Shown in pieces: positions 5,498 through 11,381 of a DNA stretch of 17,225 nt. Position numbers and translations under genes: made by a program. The stretch spans positions 1 through 17,225 of the forward strand of contig DAIDKY010000009.1 of assembly GCA_027449805.1 (NCBI GenBank), in the 5' to 3' direction. The notes below the pieces were generated by a model. That model was given only the letters and a program-made list of their open reading frames with translations. It was not told the origin of the DNA and ran no database searches. Each line of letters opens with the position of its first letter. Position 1 is the stretch's first letter. The stretch is from a bacterium. Its GTDB lineage: Bacteria; Patescibacteriota; Saccharimonadia; UBA4664.

Positions 5498-5526
5498 TTG
5501 TATGTCTTTGATTTTAATGCTATTTC
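5498..5526 (+). promoter_or_regulatory. Promoter of the gene at 5576
   Basis: TTGTAT (5498-5503), 17-bp spacer, TATTTC (5521-5526) preceded by TGC as an extended -10. Predicted +1 is near 5533, about 43 nt before the ATG. It lies in the otherwise featureless AT-rich gap 5434-5575. Confidence 0.45.
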
Positions 5527-5575
5527 TACTAATGATTTGACCAGTCCTTTCCCATAGAACTAGAGGAGTTTAGCG

Positions 5576-6001
5576 ATGTATGGAAACGCTGCCATTCCAT
5601 TCCGCATGCGAGAGCTCGTTGGGGATTGCCTTTTGCACGTCTCCAGTGAGACCGATCATCCAGATGCTGTCCCGCTCAAAGAGCGCATGCCGCTCTACGA
5701 GCTTGGCCTGCGGGTTCGCCAGCCCGGACCTACGCTGGTCAGTCTTGCGGATGTCGATGAGCTATTCAAGCTGATTCGATCAATTTCGGCGCTTGGGCCC
5801 GGAAAGACCTTGGAGCATCCCTGGGGAAAAATTCGTCGGCTCCCAGGCGGCTATGTTTTTGTCTCAGAGGATAACCCGGTAAGCGGCGGCATACTGCGTG
5901 GATACGATCCGGTCGACTGCGCTGAGCGTGTCTATAAAGCTCATCTCTTTTCGCGCGGGTTGCTTCCGTTTCTGCAACTCCAAACATCCCCGGTCATTTG
6001 A
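5576..6001 (+). CDS. Hypothetical protein
   Basis: 141 residues. ATG at 5576 with a good AGAGGAG (5562-5568) 7 nt upstream. No family recognised. No cysteine cluster, signal peptide or clear membrane helix. The segment SLADVDELFKLIRSI (about 56-70) is helical, and the following WGKIRRLPGGYVFVSEDN resembles a beta-hairpin. Its codon use and style match the accessory ORFs at 1146, 2410, 3089 and 6136 rather than the backbone, so it may belong to the same acquired gene pool, although I see no copy of the repeat element next to it. Confidence 0.68.
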   Translation: MYGNAAIPFRMRELVGDCLLHVSSETDHPDAVPLKERMPLYELGLRVRQPGPTLVSLADVDELFKLIRSISALGPGKTLEHPWGKIRRLPGGYVFVSEDNPVSGGILRGYDPVDCAERVYKAHLFSRGLLPFLQLQTSPVI

Positions 6002-6027
6002 CAGGGGTTCTTTAATGATCAAAATAG

Positions 6028-6057
6028 TTGACATAAAGCACTAAAAAATGATATAAT
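6028..6057 (+). promoter_or_regulatory. Consensus promoter TTGACA-18-TATAAT
   Basis: TTGACA (6028-6033), 18-bp spacer, TATAAT (6052-6057). Predicted +1 is near 6064. Both hexamers are perfect, making this the strongest promoter in the window. It drives the cold-shock-like gene at 6136 through a 70-nt 5' UTR. Confidence 0.75.
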
Positions 6058-6064
6058 ATCATTC

Positions 6065-6082
6065 ACAAACAAAGTTGTTTGT
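6065..6082 (+). other. 5' UTR hairpin at the transcript start
   Basis: ACAAACA (6065-6071), loop AAGT, TGTTTGT (6076-6082), then TGTTCTT. It begins at the predicted +1 of the strong promoter. It may be an attenuator, a stability hairpin or a temperature-responsive structure. Confidence 0.45.
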
Positions 6083-6135
6083 TGTTCTTACCGATGTTGC
6101 ATATCGATGCGCCAAACCCAGACGAAGGGAGCATT

Positions 6136-6747
6136 ATGCAGGACGATAGTTTTCAAAGGGGCATCGTGACCTTCTTCTATGTTCAGAAGGGTTACGGCTT
6201 CATTCGCTCGGACGATGGGAAGGAGATATTCTTTCACCTTGCCCACCGTGGCGGGCCGTATCTGCTCAAGATGAGCAGTTTGATCGACACATACCTCAAG
6301 GTCCTGGTTGGATCTTCGGGTTCGATGTCGATCTCGTCACGTCTGCCCGTAGTAGGGTCGCGGCTCTACTTCTATCCAATTAAGAGCGAGCGAGGCGGGC
6401 TTCGGACTAGAATCTGGACGTTCGAGGACGATTGGGACGATGCCATCGAGAAGTTCCGGCAGACCCAGTTCGGTGTTTTTCGGATCCGGGAGGTCATTAA
6501 GGGCGGCCTATGGGTCAAGACGCCTAAACTTCTATTCCGAGGTAATCGTGAAGATCTTGAGGCTGCCTATCCTTCGGGCCAGGTTCACGCTGAGCTTCAG
6601 ACCATCAACCGACCGAACATCAAGGTCTCGATCGCCTTTAGGGTCAAGACCGACGAGGGTTGGATGCCCTGCCAAGACCCGCGGACAAACCGGGTCTACA
6701 GCACCCACGATGTAATGGGGCTGCGGCCGATGCCGGTACCAAGGTAA
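6136..6747 (+). CDS. Protein with N-terminal cold-shock-like (CSD/OB) domain and unknown C-terminal region
   Basis: 203 residues. ATG 6136 is preceded by GAAGGGAG; the longer frame from 6079 is rejected because it starts in the 5' UTR just after the promoter. Residues 9-37 follow the cold-shock pattern: G-I-V-T-F-F, KGYGFI (18-23, RNP1-like), DDGKE, IFFHLAH (31-37, RNP2-like). Residues after about 75 are a separate basic region, rich in Arg/Lys and aromatic residues, without a recognised domain. A single-strand nucleic-acid-binding role is likely from the domain. The usual CSD protein is about 70 residues, so this is a fusion or an elaborated version. Confidence 0.75.
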   Translation: MQDDSFQRGIVTFFYVQKGYGFIRSDDGKEIFFHLAHRGGPYLLKMSSLIDTYLKVLVGSSGSMSISSRLPVVGSRLYFYPIKSERGGLRTRIWTFEDDWDDAIEKFRQTQFGVFRIREVIKGGLWVKTPKLLFRGNREDLEAAYPSGQVHAELQTINRPNIKVSIAFRVKTDEGWMPCQDPRTNRVYSTHDVMGLRPMPVPR

Positions 6748-6753
6748 GGATTT

Positions 6754-6777
6754 CCCCGGACGTTTAGGCGTCCGGGG
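6754..6777 (+). terminator. GC-rich hairpin after the cold-shock-like gene
   Basis: CCCCGGACG (6754-6762), loop TTTAGG, CGTCCGGGG (6769-6777). A perfect 9-bp stem starting 7 nt after the stop codon. No U tract follows, but position and strength suggest a 3' end. Confidence 0.55.
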
Positions 6778-6904
6778 CAACTCCCAAGTTAACCAATGAT
6801 ATTGGTTGGTTTAGGAGTTGATCGCATAGTAAGATGCTGTGCTGATACGTCATATTAACCGCTAAGATTATCACTTCAGTGCTCAAACTTAAACTGGTTT
6901 GAGC
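6778..6904. other. Dyad cluster between convergent genes
   Basis: CAACTCC (6778-6784) pairs with GGAGTTG (6814-6820), and within it AACCAAT (6791-6797) pairs with ATTGGTT (6801-6807). Further on, GCTCAAAC (6881-6888) pairs with GTTTGAGC (6897-6904). No ORF of note. These may be bidirectional transcript ends between the plus-strand gene and the minus-strand block. Confidence 0.4.
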
Positions 6905-6939
6905 GATGGATAAATAACCTTCACCGTAATGATTACGGG

Positions 6940-6975
6940 GTGGCCGACTCAAAGTCGAAACTCTGAGCCGGCCAC
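6940..6975 (-). terminator. GC-rich, U-less terminator hairpin of the secreted-protein block
   Basis: On the minus strand GTGGCCG-G-CTCA pairs with TGAG-T-CGGCCAC. The one non-Watson-Crick pair is a G.U wobble on this strand but an A.C mismatch on the other, pointing to RNA made from the minus strand. It sits 18 nt after the stop of the gene at 6994. No U tract follows. A perfect palindrome CCGTAAT-G-ATTACGG (6924-6938) follows it. Confidence 0.5.
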
Positions 6976-6993
6976 GTCCCGTATGGTCTAGCC

Positions 6994-7206
6994 TCAGCTA
7001 GACGGCGACTTGCTGCGTGTCTTGCGGAGGAAACTCGTGGTCGTGATGACATAGATGACCGCGAGAGTCGTGCAGACAACCGGGTAGACCTTGAAGTGGA
7101 AATGCGATCCAGTCGTGCTGGATGGAATGATGGCAGCCGCCGCAAAGATTACTAACAGAGCGATGACTACCAGGATTCTCGTACTTGGTCTGATCGGCGC
7201 CTTCAT
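6994..7206 (-). CDS. Small two-TM membrane protein, partner of the secreted protein
   Basis: 70 residues: basic N-terminus MKAPIRPSTR, TM1 (about 11-28, ILVVIALLVIFAAAAII), an exposed segment with HFHFK, TM2 (about 41-57), and a basic tail FLRKTRSKSPSS. The ATG overlaps the stop of the upstream secreted-protein gene by 4 nt (ATGA), so translation is coupled. No family recognised. Tight coupling to a secreted protein makes an immunity or anchoring role possible, but that is inference only. The hairpin at 6940-6975 closes the pair. Confidence 0.65.
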   Translation of the reverse strand: MKAPIRPSTRILVVIALLVIFAAAAIIPSSTTGSHFHFKVYPVVCTTLAVIYVITTTSFLRKTRSKSPSS

Positions 7207-8168
7207 GACCAGTTGTCGCCGACGTACATGTGGCCCCAGTAGGACCCGCCGTAGACGAACTCGATGACGAGACCGCCGCCGCGTTGGTAGGCGGTCTGCA
7301 TCCAGTTGAAGGCGTAGGCGAAGAAGACCGCCACGTAGACGGCGCACGCCAGGTCAACCCAGGGGATCGGGATCTTGGTGCACGCCCAGCCCATGATGGT
7401 CGCCGCGCCCGTGAAGTACCCAAGCCACGAGATCTCCGCGACTTCGCTGTGGTACCAGTGGACATAGACGAGCCATCCGAACGAGACGGTCGGGTCGGCA
7501 ACTACCGGGAAAGCCGTCGTACTCGTGTAGCTGACCGTCTGCGTGAGCGTCTTGTCTCTCACGCTGTAGGTCGTGCTTACGGGTACGCCGTTGGCATCCA
7601 CGGCCCAGGCCTGGTCGATCCAGCCAATGGTGTTGGCTGGTCCCGGTGCCGCATCCCCGCTTCCCGTCATGATGGCGACGGTTCCGTTGGGTTGAGGCAC
7701 GAGTCGGTAGCCGACCGGGAGCGACAGCCTGTAACTGTAGCTGGTCGGTGCGGATGGGCTCAGAATGTCTTGCGACACTTGAACGCCGCCCGTAGTCGAG
7801 CCGACGACGGCAACGGACGGGTCTGCGGAACTCAACACGGCAGCCCCCATGACCGTCGACTTGGTTTTGGGCGTGGCAGGGAGCTTGATGCCGATGTTGG
7901 TTCCCTGTGGCGACACCGCCGACACATCTCCTGTCGACGAGGTACTGACCGCAGGCGTGTTACCCGGGTCTCCTGTCGTGGCGAGTCCCGCTACCTGATG
8001 GGCAACAGCCGTCGATGATGCAACGGTTGCGGCCGCTTGGGCAGCGGTTGGTGTCCGCGGCTCGGCCTGTGCCGGGCTGGCGATGCCAACTCCGGCGCCG
8101 ACTGTTGCCAGGGTGATAGCGATGACTCCGAAGAGCCGTCGCGGTCGATGCTGTGAGAGATGCTTCAT
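7203..8168 (-). CDS. Secreted protein with actinobacterial signature, possible effector or bacteriocin-like
   Basis: 321 residues from ATG 8168 with AAAAGGAT upstream; a longer TTG start at 8207 would bury the signal peptide and is rejected. A Sec signal is clear: basic n-region (RPRR), hydrophobic core (LFGVIAITLATVGAGVGIA) and a likely cut after SPAQA (A35). The mature N-half is Ala/Thr/Ser/Val-rich. FPVVADP (220-226) matches a motif I know from many secreted actinobacterial proteins of unknown function. The C-terminal 95 residues are aromatic and hydrophobic, with two cysteines (C262, C275), a hydrophobic stretch at 276-290 and a Gly-rich end. Base composition is clearly more GC-rich than the flanking backbone. 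Transfer from an actinobacterium is likely. Confidence 0.82.
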   Translation of the reverse strand: MKHLSQHRPRRLFGVIAITLATVGAGVGIASPAQAEPRTPTAAQAAATVASSTAVAHQVAGLATTGDPGNTPAVSTSSTGDVSAVSPQGTNIGIKLPATPKTKSTVMGAAVLSSADPSVAVVGSTTGGVQVSQDILSPSAPTSYSYRLSLPVGYRLVPQPNGTVAIMTGSGDAAPGPANTIGWIDQAWAVDANGVPVSTTYSVRDKTLTQTVSYTSTTAFPVVADPTVSFGWLVYVHWYHSEVAEISWLGYFTGAATIMGWACTKIPIPWVDLACAVYVAVFFAYAFNWMQTAYQRGGGLVIEFVYGGSYWGHMYVGDNWS

Positions 8169-8445
8169 CGGTACATCCTTTTCATTCGTGCCAAAGGGAG
8201 AACCCAATGGCTTGGAGACTACTGTTCCGCCTTGTAACGATGCCCTCCTTTGATCGTAAATGGATAAGGATCCTCGTTGTGTAGCTAGACGAGGCGTAGA
8301 TGCTACTCACCTGAGCAGCTACATCTCGCCTAGAGACACATTTGTGAATGGTCGCCCATTTGACATTTTCACCTATAAATGTGGGGGTGGCAGTACTATC
8401 CTCCTAAAAATGTACGTTGTCAATACAAAACAACAAAAATCTGGT
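8169..8445. other. Intergenic region between the secreted-protein gene and the tRNAs
   Basis: No gene recognised; frames crossing it are shadows that run into the tRNAs. It holds the start-proximal sequence of the minus-strand gene (including an AAAGGAGGG on the minus strand near 8250 without an obvious ORF), the large imperfect hairpin at 8285-8333, and an ACATTT/AAATGT dyad near 8362-8382. Confidence 0.5.
8285..8333. other. Long imperfect palindrome with regularly spaced mismatches
   Basis: Arms pair as CTAG, CGAG, GTAG, TGCT on the 5' side with AGCA, CTAC, CTCG, CTAG on the 3' side. One- or two-base mismatches separate each 4-bp block, and the loop is 9 nt (8306-8314 region). No T tract follows on either strand, so it is not an ordinary terminator. 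Confidence 0.5.
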
Positions 8446-8474
8446 TTGGTAAACCTCGCAGCCTTGCGTATAAT
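8446..8474 (+). promoter_or_regulatory. Promoter of the tRNA pair
   Basis: TTGGTA (8446-8451), 17-bp spacer, TATAAT (8469-8474). Predicted +1 is near 8481, 9 nt before the tRNA-Cys. Confidence 0.6.
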
Positions 8475-8489
8475 AAAGCGGTTACGTAC

Positions 8490-8563
8490 GGCGCCTTGGC
8501 GGAGTGGTTACGCAGCGGTCTGCAAAACCGCGTACACCGGTTCAATTCCGGTAGGCGCCTCCA
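8490..8563 (+). tRNA. tRNA-Cys(GCA)
   Basis: Acceptor GGCGCCT pairs with AGGCGCC. Anticodon arm GCGGT-CTGCAAA-ACCGC shows anticodon GCA. T arm CCGG-TTCAATT-CCGG. The discriminator is U, as expected for tRNA-Cys, and CCA is encoded (8561-8563). Confidence 0.96.
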
Positions 8564-8578
8564 AGTCCTTATACATTT

Positions 8579-8664
8579 GGGCGGGTGGTGGAATGGTATA
8601 CACGGCGGACTTAAAATCCGCTGCCTTTACCGGCTTGCGGGTTCGAGTCCCGCCCCGCCTACCA
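8579..8664 (+). tRNA. tRNA-Leu(UAA)
   Basis: Acceptor GGGCGGG pairs with CCCGCCT (first pair G.U). Anticodon arm GCGGA-CTTAAAA-TCCGC gives anticodon UAA. A long class II variable arm and T arm GCGGG-TTCGAGT-CCCGC follow. Discriminator A and encoded CCA (8662-8664). It lies 15 nt after tRNA-Cys, so both are likely cotranscribed. Confidence 0.96.
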
Positions 8665-8668
8665 TTTA

Positions 8669-8677
8669 TGGTATAAT
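8669..8677 (+). promoter_or_regulatory. Extended -10 promoter before lemA
   Basis: TGGTATAAT with the hexamer at 8672-8677 lies 5 nt after the tRNA-Leu CCA end. Predicted +1 is near 8684; AAAAGGA then precedes the ATG at 8703. It probably starts the lemA-to-ligA transcript. Confidence 0.6.
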
Positions 8678-8702
8678 TGACCTCAACAAAAGGATTATCA
8701 AT

Positions 8703-9263
8703 ATGTCGGCTACCGTCATCGTTCTCGTCGTTGTTCTGGCCCTATTACTACTAACGCTTATCGCCATGTATAACGGTTTGGTTACCAGTCGTAACCGAGT
8801 CGATGAGGCATGGAGTGATATTAACGTTCAACTCAAGCGTCGTTACGATTTAATCCCTAATCTTATTTCGACTGTCCAGGGTTATGCTGCGCACGAAAAG
8901 ACGGTCTTCGAAGACGTCACCAAGGCCCGCACCGCAGCTATGGGCGCGACAGGCTTAGCCGACAAGGCGCAAGCCGAGAATCAGCTCGAAGGAACCCTAA
9001 AGAGCCTCTTTGCCGTCAGTGAGGCTTACCCCGACCTTAAGGCCAACCAGAACTTCCTCGATTTACAGAATCAGCTGACCGACACCGAGGACAAGATCCA
9101 AGCCTCGCGCCGCTTCTACAACGGCAATGTTCGTGATTACAATACAAAGCTGCAAAAATTCCCAACCAGTCTTGTCGCGGGTACTTTTGGCTTTACCAAG
9201 CGAGACTTCTTCGGGGTTGATAATCAGGCCGAGATTGATCAGCCGGTAGCAGTAAAGTTCTAG
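8703..9263 (+). CDS. lemA: LemA family protein
   Basis: 186-residue membrane-anchored protein. One N-terminal TM (about residues 4-24, VIVLVVVLALLLLTLIAMY) is followed by the LemA helical domain with its hallmarks NRVDEAWSDINVQLKRR, YDLIPNLISTVQGYA, NFLDLQNQLTDTEDKI and RRFYNGNVRDYN. The start is set by AAAAGGA and by the TM beginning at residue 4; frames extending upstream into the tRNAs are rejected. The C-terminus DQPVAVKF is truncated to the core length usual for the family. Its exact role is unsettled. Proximity to htpX, as seen in other bacteria, points to envelope quality control. Confidence 0.95.
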   Translation: MSATVIVLVVVLALLLLTLIAMYNGLVTSRNRVDEAWSDINVQLKRRYDLIPNLISTVQGYAAHEKTVFEDVTKARTAAMGATGLADKAQAENQLEGTLKSLFAVSEAYPDLKANQNFLDLQNQLTDTEDKIQASRRFYNGNVRDYNTKLQKFPTSLVAGTFGFTKRDFFGVDNQAEIDQPVAVKF

Positions 9264-9273
9264 GAGATACCAC

Positions 9274-9702
9274 GTGACCCTCAACGACTATCGAGAGACG
9301 TATAGCTGGCGAGCCGCTATCGAGCTGGGTCATCCGTTAACTTTGCTCACCGAGGAACTACCGGCTCAGGAGAATAGCGGTCTTATAACAGCGCTTCAAA
9401 GCCTTATGGTCGATCTTCCCAGCGCCATTGCCGGTGATTTGATTAGCGGTACTAACGCTCGACAGACCGCTTACGTGCGCTTGCAGAGCGTTCTCGAATT
9501 GATCGAGCGAGTTTATCCGGCTCTCGATACCGCCGAGTCAAAGACGAAGCTCGACGAGCTGATTGCTCGTACCGAGTCGCCGGCTTTCGCCGAAGTGCAT
9601 GTCGCTCCGACGCCGGAATCTCACAACGACAACGAAGAAGCCGAAGCCGTCGAGCCGGCCGAGCCGGCACAGGCGGTCGAGGCCACCGCCGAGAGTGTAT
9701 AG
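9274..9702 (+). CDS. Putative four-helix-bundle protein between lemA and htpX
   Basis: 142 residues from a GTG start with TAGGAG upstream, 10 nt after lemA. Residues 10-95 fit the 23S-rRNA-IVS/four-helix-bundle pattern: W-x-A-A-I-E-L ... LLTEELP ... LITALQSLMVDLPSAIAGDL ... LQSVLELIERVYPALD. The tail from about residue 105 is Glu/Ala/Pro-rich and probably disordered. The stop overlaps the GTG of htpX by 8 nt. The family call is moderate and function is unknown; the operon suggests a link to LemA/HtpX. Confidence 0.75.
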   Translation: MTLNDYRETYSWRAAIELGHPLTLLTEELPAQENSGLITALQSLMVDLPSAIAGDLISGTNARQTAYVRLQSVLELIERVYPALDTAESKTKLDELIARTESPAFAEVHVAPTPESHNDNEEAEAVEPAEPAQAVEATAESV

Positions 9703-10594
9703 CCAGATAGCCCAAAACAAGCGGCGCAGCATTTTGCTCGTCCTTGGTTTCGTCGTCTTTATTGGTCTCTTTGGCTATGTCCTGGCGCGAGCATTAGGCA
9801 ACCCCGGACTCTTTACCTTTATTGCCGGTTTTGCCATTATCTATGCTTTAATTTCGTATTTTGCCTCGGCCAAGATCACCTTGGCGATGACGGGGGCAAA
9901 GCCCGTTGAGCGCTCTACGGCGCCTCAGCTCTACCGCACGGTGGAGAATCTGACCATCGCCGCCGGGATGCCGATGCCCAAGATATATATTATCGACGAT
10001 TCGTCGCCAAACGCCTTTGCAACCGGACGCGATCCCAAGCACGCCATCGTGGCGGCAACGTCGGGATTGCTCGAGATCATGGAGCCGGATGAACTCGAAG
10101 GCGTCATTGCACACGAGCTGTCGCATGTCGGCAACTATGATATACGTTTTATGGCTTTGGTGGTTGTCCTTGTCGCGGTGGTTGCAATGCTGTCGGATCT
10201 CTTTTTGCGCATTACTTTTTGGAGTAGTTTTGGCGACGAGGAGAATAACGCCGGTAACGTGGTATTTATGGCATTGGGTATAGCCGGAGCGATCTTAGCT
10301 CCAATAGCGGCGATCATGATCCAGTTGGCTGTTTCGCGTAAACGCGAGTATCTGGCCGACGCTTCGGGGGCTCTCTTGACCCGCTATCCGGAGGGCTTGG
10401 CCAAGGCATTAGCCAAGATTGCACAGGATCCGCGCGGACTCAAACAGGCCAATACAGCCACCGCTTCACTCTATATCTCCAACCCGCTCAAAGGTCGTAA
10501 GGGGACAGGCCAGAGTTTGATGAAGTTATTCGATACACATCCGCCGATCGAAGATCGTATTGCCAGACTAAACAAAATGGAGACACAACCATGA
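9695..10594 (+). CDS. htpX: Membrane zinc metalloprotease HtpX homologue (M48)
   Basis: Degrades damaged membrane proteins from the cytoplasmic side. 299 residues: two N-terminal TMs (about 11-32 and 39-56), zinc motif HELSH (140-144), TM pair around 151-172 and 190-212, then SRKREYLAD with the third ligand E218. The GTG at 9695 overlaps the preceding gene by 8 nt. It gives the typical length and a clean N-terminal TM; the longer frame from 9563 adds only an Arg/Pro-rich antisense-like tail. The stop overlaps the next gene by 4 nt. Confidence 0.95.
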   Translation: MYSQIAQNKRRSILLVLGFVVFIGLFGYVLARALGNPGLFTFIAGFAIIYALISYFASAKITLAMTGAKPVERSTAPQLYRTVENLTIAAGMPMPKIYIIDDSSPNAFATGRDPKHAIVAATSGLLEIMEPDELEGVIAHELSHVGNYDIRFMALVVVLVAVVAMLSDLFLRITFWSSFGDEENNAGNVVFMALGIAGAILAPIAAIMIQLAVSRKREYLADASGALLTRYPEGLAKALAKIAQDPRGLKQANTATASLYISNPLKGRKGTGQSLMKLFDTHPPIEDRIARLNKMETQP

Positions 10595-11379
10595 GCAAGA
10601 CCAAGGCGAGAACTAAGACGAAGTCCAAGACAATCATCTTTCCGGGCGGGTGGAGGTTATTTCGCGATAGTCTTAGTGATTTTGGCCTGCATCCCTGGCG
10701 CTATCTGTTCCTTGTGGGTATTGTTGCAGTTCCGACGAACCTAATTAGCCTCGCTACGGTAATAGCGGGCGACCCAACGACCATTCTGTATGAGAATCTG
10801 GGTTCGATCTTTATGACAACGGCGCTTATTTGGGCTGTAACGCACGCACAGAAAGACGATTCAATGAAACTGCGTCAGGCCTACTACGAGGGTTCAACGA
10901 TGGCAGTGAGGTTCATCCTTATACTAGTCGTACTCGCAGCTATGTCGATTCCGGCAGCGGTCGGCCTTAGTCTCTATAGTCTTGGAACGAGTACCGCAAC
11001 CGGCACGGCACCGTTGCCGGTACAACTTATTCTCGGCGGACTTGCGATCTTACTAGCGATTCCTACGTTTTATTGGATGGTGCGCTACGGCCTGGTCATT
11101 ATAAGACTTGCAATTACCGACGAGTGGCCGATCGCTGCGCTTAAATCGATACGGCGCCTTACTCTCGGGTATTTCTGGCCGCTGGCGCGCCGAGCCGCCC
11201 AGCTCGTGCTCTGGATACTGCTACTGATGATCGTTCCGGGAATTGTCTTTGTGACGTTAGCGGCCGCGACGCATGCGGTTATCTTTATTATCTTCTTGCA
11301 GCTGTCCTTTAGCCTCGTCATATGGCCGTTTAGTGCCCTCTATATCTATCGACTCTATCGAGTCCTGACGGAGGTTTAG
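10591..11379 (+). CDS. Multi-pass membrane protein of unknown function
   Basis: 262 residues with a very basic N-terminus (SKTKARTKTKSKT) and about six hydrophobic segments (near 37-55, 68-85, 103-130, 145-170, 205-230, 232-250). The FRDSLSDFGLHPWRY amphipathic start and the paired helices around PIAALKSIRRLTLGYFWPLARRA resemble glycerophosphodiester-phosphodiesterase membrane-domain/DUF-type proteins, but I cannot assign it. ATG overlaps htpX (ATGA) and ligA starts 2 nt after its stop, so it belongs to one operon. Confidence 0.85.
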   Translation: MSKTKARTKTKSKTIIFPGGWRLFRDSLSDFGLHPWRYLFLVGIVAVPTNLISLATVIAGDPTTILYENLGSIFMTTALIWAVTHAQKDDSMKLRQAYYEGSTMAVRFILILVVLAAMSIPAAVGLSLYSLGTSTATGTAPLPVQLILGGLAILLAIPTFYWMVRYGLVIIRLAITDEWPIAALKSIRRLTLGYFWPLARRAAQLVLWILLLMIVPGIVFVTLAAATHAVIFIIFLQLSFSLVIWPFSALYIYRLYRVLTEV

Positions 11380-11381
11380 TC

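Noticed and set aside
7230..8018. 262-codon plus-strand frame
   Set aside because: Antisense shadow of the GC-rich secreted-protein gene; Arg/Gly/Asp-rich with no domain and no ribosome-binding site.
8490..8664. tRNA genes as integration site of the secreted-protein block
   Set aside because: The block lies on the 5' side of tRNA-Cys, and no repeat of a tRNA 3' end is seen at the far side near 6900.
8379..8702. N-terminal extension of LemA and the overlapping frame at 8260-8676
   Set aside because: Both would be translated through two complete tRNA genes; the true LemA start is at 8703 with a promoter and ribosome-binding site just upstream.
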